Shown in pieces: positions 26,312 to 35,900 of a stretch of DNA of 37,717 nt (positions are counted from its first letter, which is position 1; the number at the start of each line of letters is the position of its first letter). Source of the DNA: Rubrimonas sp036770645. Lineage in GTDB: Bacteria > Pseudomonadota > Alphaproteobacteria > Rhodobacterales > Rhodobacteraceae. Location: the NCBI GenBank assembly GCA_036770645.1, contig DAIPIU010000028.1, positions 1 through 37,717 of the forward strand, given 5' to 3'. The notes beneath the pieces are model-generated. The model did no database searches and was not told where the DNA came from. It was given only the letters and a program-made list of their open reading frames with translations. The translations under genes and the position numbers were made by a program.

Positions 26312-27514
26312 TCACCCGGCGTCTCCCCGCGCCGCGATGGCCGTCCCGGCCGCCCAGCCCGAGGACCAGGCCCACTGGAAATTGTAGCCGCCCAGCCACC
26401 CGGTGACGTCGACCGCCTCGCCCACGAAATAAAGTCCGGGCAGCGCCTTCGCCTCCATGGTCGCGGCGTTCAGGCCGGCGGTGTCCACCCCGCCCAGCGT
26501 GACCTCGGCCGTGCGCCAGCCCTCCGAGCCCGCCGGGCGCAGCGTCCAGCCGTTCACGAGGCCCCCCAGCGCGGCGAGGCGGCTGTCCGAGGCGGCGGCG
26601 AGCGGCCCCTCCGCGCCGGCCTCCCGCGCCAGATGGGCGGCGAGCCGGCGCGGCAGCATCGTGCCCAGAGCCGCCGCCACGGTCGCGGCCCCGCCCTCGG
26701 CGCGCCGGGCGCGCAGGGCTGCGGGGACGTCGATGCCGGGCACCAGCGACAGGACGAGGGGCTCGCCCTCGCGCCAGTGGCTGGAGATCTGCAGGATCGC
26801 GGGGCCTGACAGGCCACGATGGGTGAACAGCACGCCCTCGTCGAAGGCCACCCGCCCGACGCGGGCGCGCCCGGCCAGCGAGACGCCAGCCAGCGCCGAG
26901 AAGGCCTGCTGCTGCGCGCCCGAGAAGGTCAGCGGCACCAGCGCGGGCCGCGTCTCGGTGACGCCGAGGCCGAAGCGGCGCGCCACGTCGTAGGCGAAGC
27001 CCGTGGCACCCATCTTCGGGATCGAGCGCCCGCCGGTGGCCACCACCAGCGCCGGCGCCGCGGCCCGGGACCCGTCCGAGAAACGCAGCCGAAAGCGCCC
27101 GTCGGCATGGCCGATCTCCGCCACGGCGGTCTGGAGGCGCACCTCCGCGCCCGCCGCGCGCGCCTCCGCCACCAGCATGGCGACGATCTCGCGCGCGGAG
27201 CCGTCGCAGAACAGCTGTCCCAGCGTCTTCTCATGGAAGGCGATGCCGTGCCTGCGGACCAGCGCCACGAAATCCTGCGCGGTGTGGCGGCGCAGCGCCG
27301 ATTTCGCGAAATGCGGGTTCGCCGAGAGGAACCGCTCGGGCGTCGTGTGCAGGTTGGTGAAGTTGCAGCGCCCGCCGCCCGAGATGCGGATCTTCTCGCC
27401 CGGCGCCGCGGAATGGTCGATCACCAGCACCGGCCCGCCCCGCCCCGCATGGGCGGCGGCGTAGAGCCCGGCGGCCCCGGCCCCCAGCACGATGGCTGCG
27501 AACTCCTCGCGCAT
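26312..27514 (-). CDS. HI0933/YhiN-type FAD-dependent flavoprotein
   Basis: A 400-residue protein with an N-terminal FAD-binding Rossmann motif (AAIVLGAGAAGLYAAAHAG), the family signature GEKIRISGGGRCNFTN, the second dinucleotide-type stretch APALVVATGGRSIPKMGATG, and the C-terminal FAD contact LPGLYFVGEAVDVTGWLGGYNFQWAWSSG (seen as separate conserved blocks). This is the HI0933 family, also called YhiN or BaiN-type. Its physiological substrate is generally unknown; one gut member takes part in bile acid reduction. It lies 21 bp downstream of the hexapeptide transferase gene on the same strand, so the two probably share an mRNA. The ATG at 27514 is the first of the conserved reading. Confidence 0.92.
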   Translation of the reverse strand: MREEFAAIVLGAGAAGLYAAAHAGRGGPVLVIDHSAAPGEKIRISGGGRCNFTNLHTTPERFLSANPHFAKSALRRHTAQDFVALVRRHGIAFHEKTLGQLFCDGSAREIVAMLVAEARAAGAEVRLQTAVAEIGHADGRFRLRFSDGSRAAAPALVVATGGRSIPKMGATGFAYDVARRFGLGVTETRPALVPLTFSGAQQQAFSALAGVSLAGRARVGRVAFDEGVLFTHRGLSGPAILQISSHWREGEPLVLSLVPGIDVPAALRARRAEGGAATVAAALGTMLPRRLAAHLAREAGAEGPLAAASDSRLAALGGLVNGWTLRPAGSEGWRTAEVTLGGVDTAGLNAATMEAKALPGLYFVGEAVDVTGWLGGYNFQWAWSSGWAAGTAIAARGDAG

Positions 27515-27535
27515 GGTCGGTCCGGCCTTTCGCGG

Positions 27536-28147
27536 TCAGGCGTGTTTCTCGAGGAACGCCTCGGCCGTCAGCGCGCGAAAATCGGGCAGGGCGACGCGCA
27601 GGCGCTCATGGCTCCAGTCCCACCAGGCAAGCCGGATCAGCGCCTCGGCCACCGCCGGCGGGTGGCGCATCCGGACGGGGCGCGCCGGCACGCCCGCCAC
27701 GATGGCGTAGGGTGCGACGTCGCGGGTGGCGACCGCGCCGGCGGCGACGACGGCGCCATGGCCGACCGTCACCTCGGGCATCACCAGCGCGCCGTGGCCG
27801 ATCCAGACATCATGGCCGAGCGTCGTGCGGCGCGCGGCGCGGGCCGCGAAGAAAACCGCGTCGCGGTCGGCGTCGTCCCAGAAATCGTTGGAGCGGTAGA
27901 GGAAATGATGCATCGTCGCCCCCCGCATCGGGTGGTCGGTCGGACCGATGCGGCTGAAGGCGGCGATGTTGGCGAATTTGCCCACCGTGGCGTAGGCGAT
28001 GTCGGCATAGCGGTCGGTGTAGCTGTAGTCGCCGATCTCCGAGCCCAGCGCGCGCGTGCCCTCGCCCAGCTCGACGAAGCGCCCGAGCCGGCAGTCGGCC
28101 ACCGCCGCCGTCGGATGAATGACCGCCGTCTCGCCCAGCCGCGCCAT
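27536..28147 (-). CDS. Hexapeptide-repeat transferase, phosphonate-metabolism-associated family
   Basis: A 203-residue left-handed beta-helix acyltransferase. Hexapeptide turns run from about residue 8 (AVIHPTAAVADCRLGRFVEL) to LGHDVWIGHGALVMPEVTVG and HGAVVAAGAVATRDVAPYAI. The blocks GDYSYTDRYADIAYATVGKF, IGPTDHPM and the tail LAWWDWSHERLRVALPDFR match the transferase family usually found beside phn (C-P lyase) genes. The catalytic-type histidine is in IGHGAL. No phn gene is in this window, so the acyl acceptor is unknown. The ATG at 28147 is divergent from bolA by 79 bp; the flavoprotein gene follows 21 bp after its end. Confidence 0.87.
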   Translation of the reverse strand: MARLGETAVIHPTAAVADCRLGRFVELGEGTRALGSEIGDYSYTDRYADIAYATVGKFANIAAFSRIGPTDHPMRGATMHHFLYRSNDFWDDADRDAVFFAARAARRTTLGHDVWIGHGALVMPEVTVGHGAVVAAGAVATRDVAPYAIVAGVPARPVRMRHPPAVAEALIRLAWWDWSHERLRVALPDFRALTAEAFLEKHA

Positions 28148-28226
28148 GCCGTCGCCCCGCTTGCGCCCCGTCCGGGGGGGGCTTACACCTTTATCCGAGC
28201 GAAAGCATCAGTCTCGGGGGACGCGC

Positions 28227-28460
28227 ATGGCGATGGAAGCGGCGGAGATCGAGCGCCTGATCCGCGACGCCTTTCCGGATGCGCGCATCGAGATCAGCGA
28301 CCTCGCGGGCGACGGCGACCACTACAGCGCCACCGTCGTCAGCGATGCGTTCCGCGGCAAGAACCGCGTCCAGCAGCACCAGATGGTCTATGCTGCTCTG
28401 CAGGGCCGCATGGGCGGCGAGCTTCACGCGCTCGCGCTCACGACTTCCGTCCCCGCCTGA
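28227..28460 (+). CDS. BolA-family protein
   Basis: A 77-residue BolA/IbaG-like protein: the N-terminal helix EIERLIRDAFPDARIEI, then HYSATVVSDAFRGKNRVQQHQMVY with the conserved His that helps bind a 2Fe-2S cluster with a monothiol glutaredoxin. It acts in Fe-S cluster handling and iron signalling. The start ATG 28227 has GGGGGA upstream; an ATG at 28233 is also in frame. It lies 21 bp before grxD, so the known BolA-Grx4 partnership is encoded as an operon. Confidence 0.93.
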   Translation: MAMEAAEIERLIRDAFPDARIEISDLAGDGDHYSATVVSDAFRGKNRVQQHQMVYAALQGRMGGELHALALTTSVPA

Positions 28461-28481
28461 CAGAAACGGGAAACCAGATCC

Positions 28482-28856
28482 ATGTTCGACGCCGCCGATC
28501 CCGCCCACGCCGCCATCAAGGCCGATGTCGACAGCAACGATGTCGTGCTGTTCATGAAGGGCACCCGCGCGATGCCGCAATGCGGCTTCTCCTCGCGCGT
28601 CGCCGGCGTGCTGAACTACATGAACGTCCCATTCAAGGATGTGAACGTGCTCGCCGACGAGGGCGTGCGCAACGGCATCAAGTCGTTCAGCGACTGGCCG
28701 ACCATCCCGCAGCTCTATGTGAAGGGCGAGTTCGTCGGCGGTTGCGACATCATCACGGAGATGGTGATGTCGGGCGAACTCGACACGCTGCTGGCCGACA
28801 AGGGGGTCGCCTTCGACAAGGACGCCGCCGACAAGATCCGCGCCGCCAACGCCTGA
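28482..28856 (+). CDS. grxD: Monothiol glutaredoxin, Grx4 family
   Basis: A 124-residue protein with the CGFS active site (Cys34) preceded by FMKGTRAMPQ, the WPTIPQLYV cis-proline stretch and GGCDIITEM for glutathione binding. CGFS glutaredoxins carry and deliver 2Fe-2S clusters bound by glutathione rather than reducing disulfides. It is directly downstream of bolA. The family usually has about 110 residues; the extra length is a short charged C-terminal tail (VAFDKDAADKIRAANA). Confidence 0.96.
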   Translation: MFDAADPAHAAIKADVDSNDVVLFMKGTRAMPQCGFSSRVAGVLNYMNVPFKDVNVLADEGVRNGIKSFSDWPTIPQLYVKGEFVGGCDIITEMVMSGELDTLLADKGVAFDKDAADKIRAANA

Positions 28857-28858
28857 CC

Positions 28859-28887
28859 TTGACGCGCCGGGCCGCGGGGTCTATCCC
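28859..28887 (+). promoter_or_regulatory. Candidate promoter for tRNA-Gln
   Basis: TTGACG (28859-28864), a 17-nt spacer and TATCCC (28882-28887), starting 2 nt after the grxD stop. The -35 is near consensus and the -10 is weak. It could start a short leader to the tRNA at 28948. Confidence 0.4.
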
Positions 28888-28947
28888 CCGCGTCGCCTCC
28901 GGAAACGGAGATCGCCGCCGCCGCCCTGGCCATCGGGCGCGCCGTGG

Positions 28948-29021
28948 TGGGGGATAGTTTAATGGTAGAACAGCGGACTCTGACTCCGTTAGTCTTGGTT
29001 CGAATCCAGGTCCCCCAGCCA
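28948..29021 (+). tRNA. tRNA-Gln (anticodon CTG)
   Basis: A 74-nt cloverleaf with an encoded CCA end. The acceptor stem TGGGGGA (28948-28954) pairs with TCCCCCA (29011-29017), followed by G and CCA (29019-29021). The D-arm contains AGTTTAATGGTAGAAC. The anticodon stem CGGA/TCCG encloses the 7-nt loop CTCTGAC, giving anticodon CTG for glutamine CAG codons. The T-arm contains GGTTCGAATCC. Confidence 0.97.
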
Positions 29022-29391
29022 ACCTCCCGCGTCTGAACTCTCTCCCCTCCGGGGCGGGGCCGAAAAATCCCCAATGTTTCGAGGGTTCCAGCCGCGCGTG
29101 CGTCAGTGCGCCCCTCGGCAGGAGGCCCGAATCGGCGTTCTCCGGGGCTGTTTTCGCTCGCGAGCGTCACTTCGCCGATTTACTGACGCTCGATAACATT
29201 TTGATTTCGCTGCGAGAATTTCTGGCGCTTGCGTTAACCTTTGCATCTTTTGTTGGCTGCCGAGAAGGACTGGCGTCGAACTCTGGCGCCGCTTCGACAG
29301 TAACCGTCTGAGTTGCAGATGGTTTCACACTGACAGCGTCTACGGGTCATTGAGACGAGCCTTGCGCAAGCTCGCTGCGGCGCGGCGGCGT
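29022..29391. other. Lower-GC intergenic stretch between tRNA-Gln and the giant beta-helix gene
   Basis: This is 370 bp with no supported gene. From about 29160 to 29340 the G+C is near 50%, far below the rest of the window. It contains a perfect 9-bp inverted repeat CGAGCGTCA (29161-29169)/TGACGCTCG (29184-29192), and a CTTGCGCAAG palindrome (29361-29370) within a CGAG...CTCG frame. These may be terminators for the tRNA and for the giant gene. Neither has a strong T-tract. No second copy of the tRNA 3' end is visible in the window. Confidence 0.55.
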
Positions 29392-32300
29392 TCAGCCGAA
29401 AAGACCGTCGTCTGGCATCACTAGCACCTGCAGCGTCACATCCCGGACGGTGAGTTCCGTCACCCGGTCGCCCACCCGTCGGAAACCGGCGTTCGCGGGG
29501 TTGTCGAGCGCGCCGATCCAGAGGGTGTCGAACGCCGCCCCGTCGTAGGGCCTGCCCTGCGCATCCGCGAACTCGTCGAGCCCGACCGTGTCGCGCGACG
29601 CGGCCTCGGCGTTCAGAAACGTCCCTTCGAACACCAGCACGTCGTCCTCGTAGAGACGGATCGCGGCGATCTCGCCGGGGTCGAGGTCGCCGTTACGGTT
29701 GTAGCCGCGCGGATTGCCGAACTGCACCGCGCCGCCGACAGCCTCCGAGAACCGGAACCCGTCGAGCGCCACGGTGACGAACTCGCCCTCGGTGATCAGG
29801 CGCTGGGGCGGGCTTGGCTGCCCGCGCAGGCCGTTCACGGCGAGGCCCTCGGGGTTCGCGTTGGTCAGCGTGAAGGCCCGCGCGTCCGCGCCCGCGGCGC
29901 CGAGCACGACGTTGACGAGCGGCGCGCTGTTCACCGGCCTGCCTCCGTCCGGCAGGGCGATGCTGGCCACCGCCTCGCCGTCGACCCGCTCCACGAGGCT
30001 GCGGCCGCGCCAGTCGAGCGTCAGGGTGCGCAGCACGGGGTCCGGCCCGCGCGTGATCTCGACCGAGACCGCGGCCGGGTCGGACCGGGCGCCGAGCGCA
30101 TCGGCCACGGTGTAGGCGATGTCGGTCACCGCGCCGTCGTAGCTCTGCGCCGGCGTGAAGGTGATCGTGCCGGTCGCCGGGTCCACGGTCCAGACGCCCT
30201 CGCCCGCCACGACCAGCGTCCTGCCGTCGCCCGGCGCGCCGTCGATGCGCACGCTGGCGGGGTCGATCCCGCCGTTCACGTCCGTGCCGTTCGCCAGCAC
30301 GTCGACCGAGACCGGAACGCCCTCGTCCGTCTCCGCCGTATCGTCGACGGCGACCGGAGTGGGGTTCGGGGCCTCGTAGGCGCCGAGGTCGGGGGCCGCG
30401 TCGCGGGTCTCGCCGCGGGCGTCGGTCGCGGGAACGGCGGCGCCGGCCGCCGCGCCGAGGGCGGGGTTGTCGTTGTCCAGCCGCAGCGCGACGGTCGCGA
30501 CCGGCCCGCCATTGTCCGCCAGCGCGCCCGCCGCGACGCCGCCGTTGTCGGCGAGGGCGGCGAAGACCAGCGCGGGGTCGGCGTTGGCGATGGCGGCGAA
30601 GCCGCTCGCGTCGAAGGCCGCCGCGTCGGCGCCGACGAGGTTGAAGCCCGCCGCCGTGACGCTGGCCTCGGTCGGGGTGCCGATGACCTGGACGAGGAGG
30701 CCGATCTCCTGCCCGCCGCCCGCCGCGCGGTTGCCGAGCACGATGCTGTCGGTCAGGTCGGCGACGCCGGGGCGCGAGACCACCGCGATGCCGCCGCCGG
30801 CGGACCCCGCGCCCGTCGCCGCGTTGCCGGTGACGGTGCTGTTGACCAGCGTGACGCGGGCGTTGTTGAAGACGCCGCCGCCGTCGCCCCCCGCCGTGTT
30901 GCCGGCGACGGTGGCGTTGATCAGCGTGACCGGACCCCGAGCGGCATCGATGCCGCCGCCCGAGCCCTGCGCGCTGTTGCCGCTGACCGTGCTGCGGGTC
31001 AGCGTCACGCCCCCGCTGTCGCCCGAAATGCCGCCGCCGCTGGATGCCGTCGCCGCATTGCCGCTGATCGTGCTGTCCGCGATGTCGATCGTGGCGCCGA
31101 GGGCGCCGGCGATCCCGCCGCCGCCCGCCGCCGTGTTGCCGGTCACCGCGCTGCGCGTCAGCGTGACCGAGGCGCCGCCAGAAATCCCGCCGCCGCCGCC
31201 CATGGTCGCTTCATTGCCGCTGATCGTGCTGTCCGTCGCCGTGACGGTCGTGCCGGAAATCCCGCCGCCCGGAGCATCTTGCCCTGTCGCCCGGTTGTCG
31301 CTGACCGTGCTCTCCGTCAGCGTGACGGCGTTGCCGAAGATGCCGCCGCCATCGGCGTTGTCGCCCGCCGTGGCGTTGCCGCTGACCGTGCTGCGGGTCA
31401 GCGCGACGTCGCCGCCGCCCACGCCGACGCCGCCGCCCCGCGCGTTGTAGCCCGCCGTGGCGTTGCCGCTGACCGTGCTGTCGGTCAGCGTCACCGACCC
31501 GCCGAACGCGGCGACGCCGCCGCCGACGGCCTGCGCGCAGGTGGTCTCGTTGCCCGCGACCGTGACGTTGGTCAGCGTCAGGTCGGCGCCTTCCGCCAGC
31601 ACCGCCCCACCGCTCTGCGCGAAGCCGTCGCCGGTGGTCCGGCCGCCGGTCAGGGTCAGGCCGTCGAGCGTCAGGTCGGCGGTGGCCGCGATCAGGCGGA
31701 CGTTGTCGGCCAGCGTCCCCGCCGCCCGCGACGCCGCGAGGTCGGTGACGGGGCCGCCCGCCGGCAGGTCGTCCCGCTCCACGTCGCCGGAGATCGTGAG
31801 GCCGAGCGCCCCGCCCGTGATCGTCAGCGCCTCGGCCACCGTCGGCAGCGTCGCCGACAGATGCAGCGTGGCCCCCGCCAGCGCCTCGGCGAAGGTGATC
31901 GTGTCGGCGCCCGGATTGGCGTTGGCGAACAGGATCGCCTCGCGCAGCGAGGTGAGGCCGTCGGTGGAGTCCACCACGTCCTCGGCGGTGGTCACGATCA
32001 GCGAGGGGGTCTCGAAGGTCGCCTCGAGTTCGAAGGCCCCGAGGTCGCGCACGGCGGCGCCGTCGCCCGCCGCGCCGACGCCCGCGAGGTCGACGGCGGC
32101 CACGCCGCGGGCGTCGGCGTCCACCGCGCCCCCCTGCGACGCGTCGAGCGCCGGGTTCGCCGCGTCGGCCTTCAGCGCCACGGTCTCGACCGGCCCGCCA
32201 TTGTCCGCCAGCGCGCCCGCAACGGTCCCGTCCGCGAGCGTCACGGTCCCGGCGAAGACCGCCGCTGCGGTGGCGTCGCCGACGTCCACCCCATCGCGGA

Positions 32301-32919
32301 AGACGTTTGCGCCGCCCGCGCCGTCGCCGAGCACGGTCCCGCCCGCCAGCGCAAGCGGGCCGGAGACCTCGGGCGCCACCGCCGCCGCGTTGCCGAGCAC
32401 GATGCTGTCGGTCAGGGTCGTCGCCTCGCGCTCGAAGCCGCCGAGGACGCCGCCGCCCGCGCCCGCCGCGCTGTTGGCGGTGACGGTGACGTTCGTCAGC
32501 GCCACGGCGGCCCGGCCCCAGAGGCCGCCGCCGTCGGCACCCGCGCCCGTGGTCGCGTTGCCGTGGAGGGTGGCGTTCTCGAGGCTCGCGACGCCGCCGA
32601 CGAACAGGCCGCCGCCATGGGCGCCCGCGCCCGCGGTGGCGTTGTCCGACACCGTGCTGCGCGCGATCGCGACGCCATAGGCCACGGCGCCGCCGCCGAA
32701 CGCCGTGTCGCCGAGGGTCCGGTTGCCCGACAGCGCGCTGTCGGTCATCGTCAGCACGCCGGTCGCCGCCACGCCGCCGCCAGAGGCGCTCGCGCCGCTG
32801 GTGAGGTTGTCGGCCACGCGGCTGCGCGTCAGGGTCACGTAGCCGGCATGGACGCCGCCTCCGATGGCGCCGTCGCCCGCCGTCGCGTTGCCCGCGAGGA
32901 TGCTGTCCTCCAGCGTCAC
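29392..32919 (-). CDS. Current 3' reading frame of the giant beta-helix gene
   Basis: This frame encodes the rest of module 4, all of module 5, the cadherin/Big-like segment (about 30070-30370) and the unrecognised C-terminal domain (about 29392-30070). The GTG at 32919 is an internal codon (in SVTLEDSILAGN) with no ribosome site, so independent translation is unlikely. Confidence 0.55.
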   Translation of the reverse strand: MTLEDSILAGNATAGDGAIGGGVHAGYVTLTRSRVADNLTSGASASGGGVAATGVLTMTDSALSGNRTLGDTAFGGGAVAYGVAIARSTVSDNATAGAGAHGGGLFVGGVASLENATLHGNATTGAGADGGGLWGRAAVALTNVTVTANSAAGAGGGVLGGFEREATTLTDSIVLGNAAAVAPEVSGPLALAGGTVLGDGAGGANVFRDGVDVGDATAAAVFAGTVTLADGTVAGALADNGGPVETVALKADAANPALDASQGGAVDADARGVAAVDLAGVGAAGDGAAVRDLGAFELEATFETPSLIVTTAEDVVDSTDGLTSLREAILFANANPGADTITFAEALAGATLHLSATLPTVAEALTITGGALGLTISGDVERDDLPAGGPVTDLAASRAAGTLADNVRLIAATADLTLDGLTLTGGRTTGDGFAQSGGAVLAEGADLTLTNVTVAGNETTCAQAVGGGVAAFGGSVTLTDSTVSGNATAGYNARGGGVGVGGGDVALTRSTVSGNATAGDNADGGGIFGNAVTLTESTVSDNRATGQDAPGGGISGTTVTATDSTISGNEATMGGGGGISGGASVTLTRSAVTGNTAAGGGGIAGALGATIDIADSTISGNAATASSGGGISGDSGGVTLTRSTVSGNSAQGSGGGIDAARGPVTLINATVAGNTAGGDGGGVFNNARVTLVNSTVTGNAATGAGSAGGGIAVVSRPGVADLTDSIVLGNRAAGGGQEIGLLVQVIGTPTEASVTAAGFNLVGADAAAFDASGFAAIANADPALVFAALADNGGVAAGALADNGGPVATVALRLDNDNPALGAAAGAAVPATDARGETRDAAPDLGAYEAPNPTPVAVDDTAETDEGVPVSVDVLANGTDVNGGIDPASVRIDGAPGDGRTLVVAGEGVWTVDPATGTITFTPAQSYDGAVTDIAYTVADALGARSDPAAVSVEITRGPDPVLRTLTLDWRGRSLVERVDGEAVASIALPDGGRPVNSAPLVNVVLGAAGADARAFTLTNANPEGLAVNGLRGQPSPPQRLITEGEFVTVALDGFRFSEAVGGAVQFGNPRGYNRNGDLDPGEIAAIRLYEDDVLVFEGTFLNAEAASRDTVGLDEFADAQGRPYDGAAFDTLWIGALDNPANAGFRRVGDRVTELTVRDVTLQVLVMPDDGLFG

Positions 32920-35900
32920 CGAACCCGCCTGCGCGCGGATGGCGCCGCCGCCCTCGCCGTCGCCGGTCGTGCGGCCGCCGGTCAGGGTGAGGCCGACCGG
33001 TCAGGGTGAGGCCGATCAGCGTCAGCGCCTGACCGTCCGCGTTGAAGATCCGGCTGTTGTCGTCGAGCAGGCCCGCGCTTGCGGCGAGGTCGGTGACGCC
33101 GTCCGCGGTGACGTCGTCGCCCCGCGCGTCGCCGGTGATCGTCACGCCCGCGCCGCCCTCGATGGTCAGGTCGCCGGTCACGGCGATCTCGCCGCGGGTC
33201 AGGCGGATGACGGCGCCCTCCAGCGCGGGGTCGAAGGTGATCGTGTCCGCTCCCGGATTGGCGTTGGCGAAGATCACCGCCTCGCGCAGCGAGGTGAGGC
33301 CGTCGAACGGGTCCACCACGTCCTCGGCGGTGGTCACCACCAGCGATGGCGTCTCGGAGGGCGCGTCGAGTTCGAAGGCGCCGAGGTCGCGGGCGGCGGC
33401 GCCCGGCCCGTCGCCGCCGAGGCCGGGGAAGTCCGCCGCCGCGACGCCGCGGGCGTCGGCGTCCACCGTCCCGCCCTGCGCGGCGTCGAGCGCGGGGTTC
33501 GCCGCGTCGGCCTTCAGCGCCACGGTCGGCGCCGCGCCGCCATTGTCGGCGGCGACGCCCGCCACGGTGCCGCCCGCCAGCGTCCGCGTCTCGGCGAACA
33601 CCAGCGTCGGGTCGGCGTTCACGATGGTCGTCCCGTTCGCCGCGAAGGCGTCGGCGTCGGCGCCGATGATGTTGCGGCCCGTGGCCGTGACCGCGCCCGC
33701 GCCCGCAATCTCGCTCGGCGCGCCGTCGGGCGCGGCGTTGCCGAGCACGATGTTGTCGGTCAGCCCGATCGTGGCGAGGGAACCGCCCGTGTTTATGCCG
33801 CCGGCTTCGGCCCCCACGTTGCCGGTGACCGTGCTGTTGATCAGCACCGACGAAAGGCTTGCTGCAATGCCGCCGATGGACCCTCCGACATTGTCGGCGA
33901 TGGTGGCGTTGATCGCAATAATGCTGGAGCCATATAGCCCGCCGACGCCCTCTGCCCTGTTGCCGATGACGGCGCTGTCGGTCAGCGTCAGGTTCTCGGT
34001 GTAGACGCCGCCGACGATGGCGCCGCGGTTGCCGATGATGATGCTGTCCGAGATGGTCACCGCGCCTGCGGTGCGGACGCCGCCGGCATAGCCGCCCGTA
34101 TTGTTGCTGATCGTGCTTCCGGTGACGGTGATAAAGCCGTCTCCGAATCCGGCAGGACTTTCGACGCTGCTGAGCTCCCTTGCGTAGAGGCCGCCGCCCA
34201 GGTTTCCGTCCACCGTGCTGTCGGCCACATCGATGATCAGGCCTAAGGCGCCCCCGCCTTCGGTCGCGACGTTGCCGCTCAGCACGCTGTCCCTGATCCG
34301 CACGTCGAGCGCGTAGACGCCGCCGCCAAACCCACCCCCGTCGGGGGCGGCGCTGTTGCCGATCAGGGCGCTGTCGGTCAGCGTCACCGTGCGCGAGCCC
34401 CAGATCGCGCCGCCTCCCCGCGCGACTTTGGCTTCTTCTACGACCGGCGTCCCGTCTTCGAGGAAGCTGACTTCGTTGACGGTGGTGCTGCCCACGGCCC
34501 TGCCGCCCGTCAGCGTCAGGTTCTCGAGCGTGAGGTCGCCGACGGCGAGGAAGATGCGCGTGTTGTCGCCGACCCGGCCCGCCGCCACGCTCGCGGCCGC
34601 GTCGCTGAGCGGGCCGCCCTCCAGCAGCACGTCGTCGCCCGCGGTGTCGCCGGTGATCGTCACCCCCGCCGGGCCGCCGAGGAGGGTGAGCCCGCCCTCG
34701 ACGCGCAGCGCGCCGCCCTGCCCGAGGCGGATCACCGCGTCCGCCCCGCCGTCGAACACCGCCTCGTCGAAGGTGATCGTATCCGCGCCCGGCAGGAAAT
34801 TGGCGTAGGCGACCGCCTCGCGGAGCGACGTCAGCCCGTCCGCACCGTCCACGACGTCCGCCGCGGTGGTGACGACCAGAGAGCGCGCCTCCACCGGGCC
34901 GCCCGCCTCGAAGGCGCCGAGGTCGCGCACGCCGCGCCCGCCCTCGGCCCCGATCCCCGGCTGGTCGAAGGCCGCGACGCCGCGGGCGTCGACCCCGGGC
35001 GTCGCGGGGCCGTCGGCCGAGGCGTCGAGCGCCGGGTTCGCCGCGCCCGCGGCGAGCGCCACAGTGGGCGTCGGCCCGCCATTGTCGCGGACGACGCCCG
35101 AGACGACGTTGCGCGAGGCGGTGAGGCTCACATCATTGCGGGACGCAATGGTGAACGGCGTCGCGATTTCGGTCTCGGCGAAGATATCGGTCGGCGCGAC
35201 GGCGCGCACATAGGCGCCAGCGGCGTCGAACAGCTGCGCGACGACGGCATCTGGCCCCGCCACGCGCTGGTCGGCGATGTTCGCTCCGACGAAGAAGGGG
35301 TCCCGGGTGCGACTATCGTCGAATGTTGCGCTCATGGTGTTGCCGACGACGATGCTGTTCGTCACCGTCGTCCTCAAGGACGTGTACGGTGAGACGGCTA
35401 TCGCCCTCGCCTGCAGCGCCACTCCGTCGTTAAAAATGTAATTGTACGAGACGTTGCCGGTCACGGTGACGTTGGCCAGGCGGCCGCCGCCATAGGGCGT
35501 GACCGAGAGAGCAGCGCCGTAGAAAGGTTCGGCGCGGCTGTAGCCGCTGACGGTGCGCGTCCGGTTGTTCGCGATGGTCACGTTCTCGAGATCGAGCACG
35601 CCGCCCTTCGCCTCGCCGTCGACGCGTTCGACGGTCCCGCCGCCGAAGCTGATGCCGCCCCCGGCCGTCTGCCCTGCGCGGCCGACAGCCCGTTCTGCGC
35701 CTATCGCGCCGACCCCGTTGCCGATGATGGCGGAGTCGCGCGCAAGGAGGTCGCCGCGCACGTAAAGGCCGCCGCCTTGCGCGAAGCCGTTCTCCACCAC
35801 GGCGAGGTTGTCGCGGACGACGCTGCGCGTCAGCGCCAAGCTCGCCAGCGACGGCTCCTCGCTGAACCTCCCGGCGGCGATCGCGCCGCCGTAGGTGGCG

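Noticed and set aside
29240..29391. Possible transposase remnant in the lower-GC gap
   Set aside because: Short open frames exist, but I could not match them to any transposase and no terminal inverted repeats were found.
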